Source of the DNA: Deuterostichococcus epilithicus | Lineage: Eukaryota; Chlorophyta; Trebouxiophyceae; Prasiolales; Stichococcaceae | Reading direction: 5' to 3' | Assembly (NCBI GenBank): GCA_033439295.1 | Contig: JAVTLE010000001.1 | Location: 1-64,000, forward strand | Length of the DNA: 64,000 nt | Part shown: positions 11,192 through 21,720 of the stretch, piece by piece | Position numbering within the stretch: the first letter of the stretch is position 1 | How the letters are laid out: each line of letters opens with the position of its first letter | Program-made: the position numbers and the translations under genes | The notes under the pieces: model-generated | The model's input: the letters and a program-made list of their open reading frames with translations, nothing else | Database searches by the model: none | Told to the model about the DNA's origin: nothing

Positions 11192-13937
11192 ATGGGGCGG
11201 CCTGCAGCGGCCAAGTTTGCGGCGGTCCAGGCGCCGCAGACACCTGGATCAAAGACGCGGTCTGGCAGCAGACGCGCCGCAGCGTCAGCATCATCGACAC
11301 CGCCGAAAGATGCTGACAGCAGCCCTGCAATCAAAAGCGAGCATGTTGCGGTCAAACTGGAGGCCGCTTCGCCATGCAGCGGCGGCGCACCCGGCTTTGC
11401 CGATGGGCTGCCAGCGGATCGGCGCGCACGGAAGCGGAAGGCTGTCACGCTGATCAAGCAGGAGCAGCCAGAGGTGAAGGCAGAAACAGGCGTCCTTGAA
11501 GAGCCGCCGAGCGTCAAAGCCGAGCCGCTCAGCCCGCTGTGGCCCAGCAGGTCCGCAAAAGCAAAGGTGGAGGGTTGGGCCGAGGAGGCGGGCGCGGCGG
11601 AGACGGCCTCAGCGAGCGGCAGAGTGGACCTTGAAAAGGCGCCAACGGCGGCGCCCCTCGGCCCATTCCCAGACTTCAAGCGGCCGCTGCCCAATGAGTG
11701 TCAGGTGTGCTATGCTCATGTTGGTGTCCTGTCACTTTGACTGCGGTGCAGCAGCGGTCGTCCCCCACTGCTTTCTGCCTGGCAGGGTTCTGAGTGCTGC
11801 TCGGTCGTCTGCACAAGCACCAGCAACAGCCGTTCGCCAAGTCGCTTAAAGCCTGCCAACTGAACCCCCGCAGGCGGCGCGTGACGCGCTCGCGGCGCTG
11901 CATGGCGCCCCGGACGTGAAAGAGGTGGAGGACTCGGCGGAGAGCAAGGTGCCGCGGGGGCCGCCGCCGCCGCCGCATACTGATGGCATCTCCCCCGCGC
12001 ATCCTGAGCAGCGCACCGTGCTCGACTCCCTGGTCAGTTGCGCTGCTTGCAGAAGCGCTAGGCAGTCGTGCGGGTGAAACAGGAGGGGCGGAGGCAATGA
12101 TGCAGCTGGGTTCTTGCAGGAATCGGATGCGACTTGCAAACGTGGCCATTTGAATGCCATGACCGCTGCCGGGACGGCCAGTGCGCATTCCAGGCGCATC
12201 AAGCTCGTTCCGTGCTGTTGTTGGGTCGCTCCAGTCTTCTGACGTCTGGCGCTGCGCTGCACAGGTGCGCACCATCCTGTCACAGAACACCACCGACACA
12301 AACTCGGGGCGCGCCTTCTCGCAGCTGAAGGCGGCCTTCCCCACCTGGGAGGCCGTCAGGACGGCGCCTGAAGGCAAGCGCTTGCACGCACTTGCACGCA
12401 CTGCGTCATGCCCTGATCACCATCTGGGGACGATGTTCGCCGTGGACGAAGACCTGTTCAGCGGAGTTGGGGCCGCTGTCGAGGTCCAGGTCAGCATACG
12501 ACAACACCGCAAACCGTGCAGCCACGTGGTTGAATGAACTTGGGCCTGATTTGTACTGCGGAATGGCCTTAGGTGCGGTGGAGGAGGTGATCCGATGCGG
12601 CGGCCTGGCAGACATCAAAATGGAGCGCATCCGGGTGCGTGCGCTGTTGAGCTCGTGTGCGTTGGGAAGATGATATGAGACCTACGAGATGCCAAGAGAC
12701 AGCTGGCACGAGCTTGCAACAGTACCAAATTCATGAGGTGTCCGCCCGCAGAGTGTGTGTGTGTAGCTGGCCCAACGACCGGGCTGCGTGCAGCCTCGCT
12801 GTCGGCTCTGCGCTCTGCTGCGGTTTCCGCGACAGTTTTCCCCTGCAACTCGGAGTACGGGGTGGTAAGCTGCTGTGCTGCTGTGATGCATGTAGGTCAT
12901 CCTGAACACGCTACTGCAGGAGCGCGGCGAGCCCACCCTGGAGTACCTCAGGTGCACCTGGCATATAGATTGACTGCCTGGACAGCACCGAATGCTGATG
13001 TTGCTGTCGTGTGACCTGCTACCATCTGCCACATCAATTAAGCAGATCAGCGAGATGCGCACCGGGGGCCACCAAGCGCCATCAGTGGTGGCTGCGCCGT
13101 ACCTGCCCTACTGGAAACGCGGCAGCCGCTGCGGCTGATGTAGTGCGGATGTTACTTTGGTTCCGGGCAGGGAGCTGGACGACGAGGCGATAAAGGCGGA
13201 GCTGACACGCTTCAAGGGCGTCGGCAAGAAGACCGTCGCGTGCGTGCTCATGTTCTGCCTGCGCCGCGCCGAGTTCCCTGTCGACACCCACGTCTGGCGC
13301 ATCTCAAAGTCTCTCGGGTGAGTCGCTCGTAGGCGCTTTGATGCATCTCAGGATGCTTCACTTACCCGCCAGACGGATGGGGGCAAGCAGGCTGCCTCGC
13401 ACGTTGCTGATGCGTCACGATTTGTATGGCTTTGTGGCTTCGGTCCGCAGCTACTCCATTGTGCTCACACCACTCTGATGTGCCGCAGTTGGGTGCCGGC
13501 CAAGGCAACCAGGGACCAGGCCTACGAGCACCTCAACCTGCGCGTCCCGGACAGCGTCAAGTGCGCTGCCGTAACACTTCTCGAAGTATGGTGCCTATAT
13601 GTGTAAACTCCTTGAAACATATTGCTGCTCTGCCCTGTCCTGGATGGGAGCGCAGGTGGCACCACCTTGGCAACCACCTCGTGGTCTGCGGCTGACCCTG
13701 CACTGCTGCCCCGGCCCTGCCCCAGACCCTGAACTTAGCATGACGGCGAGCCCGAAACTGTGCAGGTACGATCTGCACGTATTGCTGGTTCGGCACGGCA
13801 AGCGCTGCCCGCGGTGCGCCAAGAACGGGCAGCCGCGCTTCGCCGCAGACGGCCCGTGCCCCCTGACGCCCGTTCTTCTGAGCGGCAGTCCGGACAAGGC
13901 GTCGATAAAGGACAAAGGGAAGGCAGTGGCAGACTGA
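11192..13937 (+). CDS. HhH-GPD DNA glycosylase (endonuclease III/DEMETER-like fold)
   Basis: Base-excision-repair glycosylase of the HhH-GPD superfamily, close to the plant protein type At3g47830; expected to act in the nucleus on damaged or modified bases. Eight exons join in frame: 11192-11704, 11874-12032, 12265-12373, 12573-12634, 12896-12951, 13171-13317, 13489-13560, 13766-13937, giving 429 residues. Residues 1-220 are a disordered, Lys/Glu-rich leader. The core starts at LVRTILSQNTTDTN (about 224-237). The hairpin motif KGVGKKTVACVLMF holds the likely catalytic Lys320, and PVDTHVWRISKSLGW carries the catalytic Asp338. Between exons 3 and 4 the donor is GC, not GT. Near the C-terminus only a CPRC pair and one later Cys are seen, not the C-X6-C-X2-C-X5-C iron-sulfur pattern of endonuclease III. 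The first ATG of the open frame is used as start; an upstream exon cannot be excluded. Confidence 0.88.
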
Positions 13938-14697
13938 AGAGCTGCCTACTGCAGCTTATTCAGGAGGGTAAATGCCCCATGCGATGCTGCAGTATATGCT
14001 ATGTGGCGGTGTGGCAGCGTTAATTTTTTGGGATACCTTCATGCATCTTATACCTGGTTTCATAAATAAGTGTCTGGATGTGGTCGTGAATTGAGGTTCT
14101 GTGGGGACTCCATTTGGTTCTGACAAACCTCACGCATGAGATTTGCAAAGGCTCCAGGAGAGTTCACCTATGCCAAGCTGCAGAACCCGCAGAGGGTACG
14201 AGCTGGTTTCTACAAGGTTGTGGGTCACTGCAAGTCAGAGGCGAAATGTGCTGGCATCAAAGATCAGTTGCAACTAGAAGCTGCCCATAAGATACAAACG
14301 AGGAGTTGCCCTAAAAGATACAAACGAAGCTATGTATGCTGCCGTATGTCATACATGCAATCCTAACTGCACGTTTTCCTACTGGGCAATGCATGTCATC
14401 CCAAGCGGTCGTTGCTAGGTACATGGTACAGCCGCCCTGCTGCATCAGTACCCATACAGACTGCAGCAGCGTAACAACAGTGAACTGTCGGCATGTCAAC
14501 GTTGCTATGGTACAGTTGTTCTACACCTACAAACTGCTTGTAACCTGCCGACTGCTCGTCACAAGGTCCGGTGGCATGCGTCTCTGAGCCAGGATATGGT
14601 AGCGAGTCCAGGCAGGCACCGGACCGCAGGACCAGTCGCTGTCTTGGTCAGCTTGCCGCGCACAGGCGGTGATGTAATGTGGGACTGCTGCCTATCG
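13938..14697. other. Gap between convergent genes
   Basis: Lower GC than its surroundings, consistent with 3' untranslated and intergenic DNA. A TGTAA motif lies at 14539-14543, about 600 bp past the glycosylase stop. A short direct repeat (GATACAAACGA twice, near 14291 and 14318) is present. A 76-codon frame at 14136-14366 has no domain and is not called. Confidence 0.5.
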
Positions 14698-15972
14698 TCA
14701 GCACAGCACCCAGATGAGCAAGGTCGCCAGTAGCAGCGTCGTCAGCTTCATGGCGGGTGCCAGTCTCGACGCTGCCGGGGCGGGCAGCTGGTCATCGGCC
14801 TCCTGGTCCGGCTCGTCGACCTGCAGATCGCAAGACTGGGCTCACGAGACCTTCAGCAGACAACGCTCATGCAGGGCATGTACAGCATCCACATCCTGCC
14901 CGGCCAGACGCAATGTGAGTGTCTGGCGACCCCGCGACCCCGCGGCTCTGTGCGCCCAGCGTAGTATGGCCTGGTTAAGAAGCTAAGGGAAAAGCTGCCA
15001 TTCGGTCAACATGGCAAAGCTCACCGCCGCCAAGGGCCCGCTGCCGCGGTACACTGTCACGGGCAGGGGGACCTCGCCACCGCCGCTGCCGCCGCCGCCG
15101 GGCGTGCTCAGTTGCCGCTGCAGCAGGTCGACCTGCTGCGACAGTTCTGCGATCTCGCGATCTTTTCGACGCAGCGCCGCCTGCGCGGCGGCCAGCCGCT
15201 GCCCGCCGCTGGCGGCAGGCCCGCCGCGGCTGACCGTCCCGCCGCTGAGGGCCTGTGTCACGGCGGCTGTGGCGCCTGTCGCCCGCGTCCCGCCCGTCGT
15301 GTTGCTCCAGCCAGAGGGCGACTCCTCGGAACCTTCCACGAGGAAGGACGGGCATGATGTCAGCGAACTGGACTATCGGCGGCACGAAGCGACGGATAAG
15401 GTACCGGAGCCGAGCATCGTAGAAGGTGCAGGGACCGGGCATTGCATGCTAGTTCCTATCCAGTGGCTCGCTGCGGGACAGCAGCTCCGGCGGCCCGCTG
15501 CAGCTGTCGGATAGTGCGCACGTGTTGCCCAAGTGTGGCACCGCCACTTGCTGCCAGCAGCTGCCTCGAGCGTCTCTCCTGGCTGATGGGGCGGCATGCA
15601 TCTTTTCAGGCACGGATGCGGGTTCCATGCTCGAAAAGGGTTGGATCTTGCAGCTGAAGCGCAAAGACCGCGTGAGCAAGGGCAGGGTAGCACTGAGCCG
15701 CGGCGTCCTGCATACACTCGAGGCCACTTTGACATAGTCTCGAAGCAATAAAGTGTGCGTTGCGGTCGCTGACGGTGCCGAAGCGCGGCCTGGCGCACTC
15801 CAGCGCACATGCACGGCATACCCCGCCCCACACTTCCGAAACCGCCGTGCTACCATCGGTTGTCAGGGGTGAGGGACGGGCTTGCACCTGACGATGAGTC
15901 GTCTGAAAGGATCACGAGGCTGTCGATCTGCGTCGTGGGGAGCGCGCTGCCGGCCGTGTGCTGCGACGCCAT
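14698..15972 (-). CDS. Coiled-coil protein with C-terminal membrane anchor (partial model)
   Basis: The 3' half is well formed. A coil exon (about 15339-15025) encodes a Gly/Thr/Ser linker and the heptad-like stretch RLAAAQAALRRKDREIAEL followed by SQQVDLLQRQL. It joins in phase to 14970 onward (LRLAGQDVDAVHA) and then to 14820-14698, which ends LAPAMKLTTLLLATLLIWVL plus Cys and stop, a hydrophobic tail typical of tail-anchored proteins. The last intron is very short (30-60 bp depending on donor). A possible first exon begins at 15972 and contains SLVILSDDSSS, which resembles a SUMO-interacting motif; the exons between are not resolved. Coil plus tail anchor is the layout of VAP and SNARE-like proteins, but I see no MSP or SNARE domain. 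Function unknown. Confidence 0.35.
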
Positions 15973-16707
15973 CCTGCGCTTATCTGGGCGCTGAGGATGC
16001 CCAATCTACTGGGAGCGCGCGACTTCGCGACGGACAGCACGGAAGCTAGCGTCGCATGTAAGTTGTAGGGTGCATGAACTTGCAGCAGTGTGGGAATTAC
16101 AGTCGCGCATAGCAAAGGCAACACTCGACCTTCGTCTCGGTAGCGCAGGATTCCCTGGGTCAGGTGTTCTCGCCTTTGCAAATTGCATGGCCAATCTCAT
16201 ACCAATTTGCCCAAAGAAGGCCGTTTCACACCCTGCGAGGGGTTTGCCATGCCTGGGTAGCAGCCAACTCTTGGTATCAACAAAGCTTGAACGTAAACTG
16301 GTCGCCACCGAGTTGCCGCTGCAGTATCCCAGGCGAGAATGGTGCGAACGCTACAAGCACCAGCCTGGCCAGTGCAGCCAAGAGCGATGCAGACGCTGGG
16401 GCCGTGTCGAGGGGGCTCTTGCTCGATTGAGTGGCGCTGACGTCACACTGCAGCAGATTGCCTGACGACACATGATCCACCGGCCGCCAGGCTGTCACCC
16501 AGTTGAAACCTCGGCCGCGCTGGTGCGCACGCCTGGTGCTTTCAGACTCGCCAGACTCAAGCCGCCCGGCGCCTGCCAAGCAGCGGCGCCCGGTCATCGG
16601 CACGGCTCCAGCCGCCTGGCATGCTGCGCTGTGGACGAGGCTCCCATGCGCCCATGGCACGCTGTGCTGCGGATAGCATCCCGGATTGCCGCACCCAGCA
16701 TCTCGAA
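15973..16707. other. Intergenic/3' UTR region
   Basis: Lies between the stop of the lipoyl-KGD4 gene (16708) and the possible start of the coiled-coil gene. A minus-strand TGTAA (plus-strand TTACA) is seen near 16096. Open frames are short, overlap each other and lack recognisable domains; nothing else is supported. Confidence 0.45.
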
Positions 16708-18943
16708 TCACGGATCCGCGCCTCCCAGGTTGATCATTTCGAGTTCGCGCTCGGACAGCGCCCACTTGCCGGGCGCCGGCTGCCAGTCCTCGTCCATGGG
16801 CAGCGGCTCGCCAACGGCCCACCGCCGCAGCCGCACACCCTCCATCTCCGAGTCCCGATCCCCCTGCGTCGTTGCCGCCGCTTCTGCCAGCTCTCCCGTG
16901 CCTGCAGACGAGAGCGGCATCGTCAGCAGCTACTGCCCAAATGTAGCCAATTTAGTTCCTTGTTGGCCACATGTAGCCCTGCCCTCAAGTCCCGTGGCCC
17001 TCTCTGTCTTGGCGGCAGTGCCAATCTAGTGGCCTCACACCCAACATGCACGGAAGGCTCACATCAGCTCCTGTCAGAGGACAAAGGCACCGTTCAAATT
17101 GCTGCGGCCGCATACCGATGTCTGATGTGCACCCTACTGCGGTTGCAAGCCGCGCATCAAGCAGCGCCAGCAGGAAGCACGCTCGCAGCGATTGGCAGAG
17201 TTACTTGTTTCAGCTTCCTGCAAGGTATTAACAGCTTTGCCATGCAGCACCTACCGTCAGCTGGCAGTAGCGCCGCCGAACAGGAATTGTCAATACCCCG
17301 CAGCATGGAACGGCTGACCTGGGTCCGAATTAGGGTTTACTCAGCATTTACTGCTGGATCTCCCCCCCATGTCCCAAGCCTTGAGAGTTGGGCATAATGA
17401 AACGCCCACCTTGCGGCTCGGGGCTGCTATCAGCGCCAGAACTCCTGGTCAGCTCTGCCAGCACGCGCGCTGCCTCCGCCGCCGGCATGTCGCTGATACG
17501 CTGCCCGTCAGCGGTGCGCCGCGGCGGGAAGGACAGCCTCGCCCTGTGGGGCTTGTCGGGGTCTGCCTTCGCCCTCTGCGCACAGAAGAAAATTGACCGA
17601 GCCATCAGCCACGTGTGACAGAGAGTGCCCGGTGTTGACATGACTGGCCCCGTTCACCGATGTCAGGAGACACGCTGCATGCGTGCAACACTCCTGTTGC
17701 CACTGAAAAGGCTGGAAGCCCCGGATAGAGACGGCTGGTGACAAGAACCTGCTGACCTGGGCGGCATGAGAGGTCGCGCAACAATGCAGGAAGAACACAC
17801 GGAAGTTCAACGTGTCAGCACTGCCATTCTCCATCCGTGCACATGAGGTCAGAGCATCAAGGAGTCTCACCGCATCCTGCTGCCCGCCCGGCTGCGGCCG
17901 CGCCGTCTGCGCCGGCTGGCCGCCGACCTTTGGCGCAGGCGTCGCCTTCGCCTCCTCCTTTGGCGGCCCCTTCTGCTGCTGCGCCGGCTGCCCAACGTCC
18001 TGCTGCTCCTGAGCTGGTTTGCCAGCCCCACTGCCTGTGCAATGAGAGTTGTCCCTCAAACACTGCGTCGCCATACAGTCAGCCATGATTACGCTGACAC
18101 ACGCGGGCGCTTGTTTTCGTCCATGTTTGGTGTTGCTTACTTGGCAGCAGGACTCGCAGGCGCAGCCCCCACTACAGATCCCACCTTCCGAGTCGATCTT
18201 GGCCACGATCTGGCCAACCTCCACGTTTTCATCGTCCTTCACCTGCTCAGACCCACCACACGAGTCCTGAGCAAGTCCAGAGCCTCGCTCGTGCTCCACT
18301 GGAAGTCACTCCGTGTGCCTGTTTTTGCAGCTGTGACCGCCGAGATCTCTGTCTACGCACGCCATCTGCAGCGGCTGCTCACCAGGAACTCTGTCAGCGT
18401 GCCCGCGCGCGGCGCCCGCACATCAATCGTGACCTTGTCGGTCTCGATCTGCGCGATGACCTCGTCCTCCTTGACGGCGTCGCCCGCCACTTTGGAGACG
18501 TTGACAATGGTGCCTGCGTGCCAGCATACACATCTGAGGCAAGGTGCGTTGCACTCCACGATGACCTATGACTGATGTGTCAAGTGCAGGATGGCGCATC
18601 GCCGCATCGCATGATATGCATCCAGAACCACATCACAGCATTCATCGCCTCACGGATCGTGTCCCAATCACGTTAAAGCAGTTGCACCTTCGGTGATGGA
18701 GTCTCCCATCGATGGGACAAGTACTTCCTCCACAGCGAGAGAGGGACTGCTGACATGCAGCTCCCTCGAGCCGAATGGCTGTATCCGAGCTGCATTGCAT
18801 CCGCTGAGACTCTGAACCGGGGCAGCGCAGAGCGACTGCAGGGCTGGTGTCGGAGCATCTGCAAGGGCCGCGAGCTGCGCCGGTCCACAGCTCTGCAACC
18901 GCCTGCATCTTGCAGCCAGTCTGCCGGCTGCCCGCAACGACAT
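16708..18943 (-). CDS. Lipoyl domain-KGD4/MRPS36 fusion, putative OGDH complex adaptor
   Basis: Six exons (18943-18688, 18513-18383, 18242-18185, 18034-17871, 17575-17410, 16901-16708) join in frame to 322 residues. Residues 1-70 are Arg/Ala/Ser-rich without acidic residues at the start, like a mitochondrial presequence. Residues 71-149 form a lipoyl domain of the E2o (dihydrolipoamide succinyltransferase) type: SMGDSITEGTIVNVSK and QIETDKVTID, with Lys112 as the expected lipoylation site. Residues 150-203 are a Pro/Gln/Lys linker. The E2 catalytic domain is absent. Instead the protein has both marks of KGD4/MRPS36/Ymr31, the eukaryotic subunit that tethers E3 to the 2-oxoglutarate dehydrogenase complex: ARLSFPPRRTADGQRISDMP (215-234) and the C-terminal KWALSERELEMINLGGADP (304-322). 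Likely role: lipoyl-bearing E3 adaptor in the mitochondrial matrix. All phases match, so joining two genes by mistake is unlikely, but transcript proof is lacking. Confidence 0.82.
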
Positions 18944-19503
18944 GATTTTACAATTGCTATGCCTGTGTCGCAGTGCTGCGCGGGCCAGAAACCCGATACA
19001 GGCTGTATCGCTGCGGTGACAAAGATCGCAGCACGACGACGGGACGGCAACGCGAAAGCTGCACAGAGCTTCTCACCGCGATGTTGCAGCGCAGTGCAAG
19101 TTGTCGGAGATTGCGACTTGGTGCTCGAAGGAGACGAAAGGATGCACTGGCAGCACAGGAAGGAGCAGTGGCCAGGGTCTATTCCTGGTCCAAGCCTCCA
19201 GGGCGAGTGTCATTTTGCATGCCGGATGCATCTCATAAGCTTCGAGACAAGCTTCTTGACGTTCTCGCAGTGCCTGCGCGGAGTTTGAGCTGTTTTGACA
19301 CCCGAATCACGTCCGTGTGGCATTAGAAACTGCGAGAAGTGCCGGGCATCGAGGTCCCTTGCGCACTTGCGGCATTCGCAGCGCTAGAGAGAGTGACAGC
19401 GAGACGTAAGCCTTGTGTCGGGGGCTGTTTCGCGCATTGTCGGCACATAAAGGAACTCGATAGGGGCGACAACACCTGTGCCGCTGGCTGGCGCGGCACC
19501 ACC
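18944..19503. promoter_or_regulatory. Shared upstream region of divergent genes
   Basis: About 560 bp separate the start codons of the lipoyl-KGD4 gene (minus) and proteasome alpha-6 (plus). It should hold both promoters. I see no TATA box or other motif I would stand behind. Confidence 0.45.
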
Positions 19504-21720
19504 ATGTCCCGGGGCAGTGGCTCCGGATACGATCGCCACATCACCGTCTTCAGTCCCGAGGGCCGGCTGTACCAAGTCGGTAAGTGCCCAATCTGTGCGC
19601 ACCACTTGCACACAGGCTTTTGCACGCCAAGGTGCAGCTTTGCATACTGCATACTGCATTCATGCTGCGCCTGCGGCGCGCTCGAGCAGGCTCGCATCCT
19701 CAGGCGGACTGATGCGGCGCACATGCAGAGTATGCCTTCAAGGCGGTCAAGTCGTCGGGCATCACCAGCATTGCGGTGCGGGGGAAGGACTCGGTGGTGG
19801 CGGTGACGCAGAAGAAAGTGCCGGTGAGTCTGCTGCTGCGGCCCTGCTGCCAGTCATATGCGCAGACGGCAGCGACATCTGCAGCGATGTGCGGCAACGC
19901 AATAGCGCGCTCAGCAGCTTGTCGCTTTGCACGCAGGACAAGTTGATCGACCCGACCAGCATCACGCACTTGTTCAAGGTGGGAAATGACTTCTTGTACC
20001 TGCGCCCCGCTGCACGGTCACGCTGCAGTGCTGCCAGTGGGGGAGCCAACAAGGACACGGTGTCCACACGCAGATCTCGAAGCACATCGGCATGCTCGCC
20101 ACCGGCATGCTAGGTGGGGCGCGCTTTCAGTGTGTCAAGTGAGCTGCGTTTCAATCCCCAACCGAACCGCATCAGCATGCACATGCCCTGTTGACCAACT
20201 GCGCAACCAGTCTGCATGCCGCACCGCGCAGCGGACGCAAAGAGCCTGGTGCAGAAGGCACGCAGCGAGGCGGCGGAGTTCCGCTTCAAGTTCGGCTACG
20301 ACATGCCCGTCGACTACCTGGCCAAGGTGCTGGCGGACCAGGCGCAGGTGTACACCCAGGTGAGCCTCGTGCGGGTGCAAAAAGCGACAGCGCCTGCCCG
20401 CGTCTCGAGGCGTCGTGCGCCAGCCGCCGTCGCACACCGTGCCGGGCAGCTGCCCAGGTGGGCTGTGGGCATGCCGGGCTTCGATTGGCCTGCCGACGGA
20501 CCGCAGCCCTGCATCGCTCTGCGGGGCCGGCCGCTGGCCTTTTCTGCTGAGGCTGGCGGGCTGCCGCGGTCCTCGTAGAGCCGCTGCTGCCGATGCAGGA
20601 TATCACTGAGAATGAGCGGAGGCATCCGGCGTCGCTTCCGGGCCGCATCGCTGGCGTGCGCTGACGTGCGCCGGCCGCCGCGCTACTCGTCTGGCAGGTC
20701 AGAACTCATCTGATAGACTTCACCTCGAGCCTAAACCCTAAACCTTCCCCGCTCCTCCCTGCGCGCAGGCGGCGTACATGCGACCGCTGGGCGTGATGCC
20801 CATGCTGTTCGGCATCGACGAGGAGCGCGGCCCGCAGCTCTTCAAGGTGGACCCCGCAGGCTACTTCGTCGGCTACAAGGTGGGCACCGGCCTCGACCCT
20901 GCATGGGGTATGCGTCACTGCTTTTTCTGGAGTGCAATGCAGCTGCAGGCGCTTCTGGGGAGGGGCTCGGTGCTCTGCTGACGATCCCACGCGGCATGGC
21001 AGCGCCGCTGCAGCCCGTCACACAGCCTGGTGCGGAGCTGAGGGGCCGCCACAGCCGGCTGCTGCGGCATGCGGCTGGTGGCTCGATCTGCGCTGGTCTG
21101 GAGGTGTTCCTCCGCTGGTCTGGAGGCGCCGCTGCCTACATGCACCAGTGACAACATCTCGGCCGCCTCCAGGCGGCTACGGCGGGCGCGAAGGACCAGG
21201 AGGCCGTCAACTTCCTGGAGAAGAAGATCAAAGGCGCGCAGCCGCTGCCGTACGCGGAGGCGGTGCAGCTGGCCGTCGGCGCGCTGCAGAATGTGTTGTC
21301 GGAGGACTTCAAGGCCGCCGACATCGAGGTGGGCTGCGCGTGGCTTGAAACCACCCTTGCCTACTCGCAGTGTCTGAACGTGCAGGAGGCGTCAGCGGCC
21401 AGGGCGTCCAGTGCGGCGGAAAACACAGAACTCCGGGGCGTGCCGTCATTGCAGCGTCGTGTGGGGCGACAAGCCTTTGCACCAGCAGCACAACCTGTGT
21501 GCGACAGGACCGCGGTGGCGCACCCCAGGGACGGGATCCGCGTGCGTGTGCCAGCTTGCTGCCACCGGTATGGACTCCCTGCTGCCTGCACCAATGCCTC
21601 CCCCACTCCACCCGCGTGCAGGTAGGCGTGGTGCAGGCGGGCGTACAGGGCGGCGCCTTCCGGATGCTGACCACCGCGGAGGTGGACGAGCACCTCACCG
21701 CGCTCAGCGAGCGGGACTGA
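19504..21720 (+). CDS. PAA: 20S proteasome subunit alpha-6 (PSMA6/PAA type)
   Basis: Structural subunit of the outer alpha ring of the 20S proteasome, which gates entry to the proteolytic chamber in cytosol and nucleus. Eight exons (19504-19579, 19729-19823, 19937-19978, 20074-20113, 20232-20359, 20769-20879, 21173-21328, 21622-21720) join in frame to 248 residues, the normal length. The N-terminus [20 protein letters not shown] is the conserved alpha-subunit signature (residues 8-27). Other family landmarks are [50 protein letters not shown] and the C-terminal [17 protein letters not shown]. There is no N-terminal Thr nucleophile, as expected of an alpha subunit. The intron before exon 6 holds a short telomere-like repeat. 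A TGTAA poly(A) candidate is at 22051. Confidence 0.96.
20730..20744. repeat. Interstitial telomere-like repeat in proteasome gene intron
   Basis: CCTAAACCCTAAACC, two telomere units, lies in the intron between exons 5 and 6 of the alpha-6 gene, 25 bp before the acceptor. It has the same strand sense as the terminal telomere. Confidence 0.8.

Noticed and set aside
13042-13137. Possible extra glycosylase exon (QISEMRTGGHQAPSV and onward)
   Set aside because: Joining exon 12896-12951 directly to 13171 gives EYLRELDDEAIKAEL, matching the plant homologue without a gap. An extra exon would insert about 30 residues into a conserved helix.
14136-14366. 76-codon plus-strand frame
   Set aside because: No domain, contains a short direct repeat, lies in the low-GC 3' region of the glycosylase gene.
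16708-18943. Reading the lipoyl exons as a truncated, dead DLST gene
   Set aside because: All six exons keep frame, splice sites are good, and the C-terminal exons match KGD4 rather than decayed catalytic-domain sequence.
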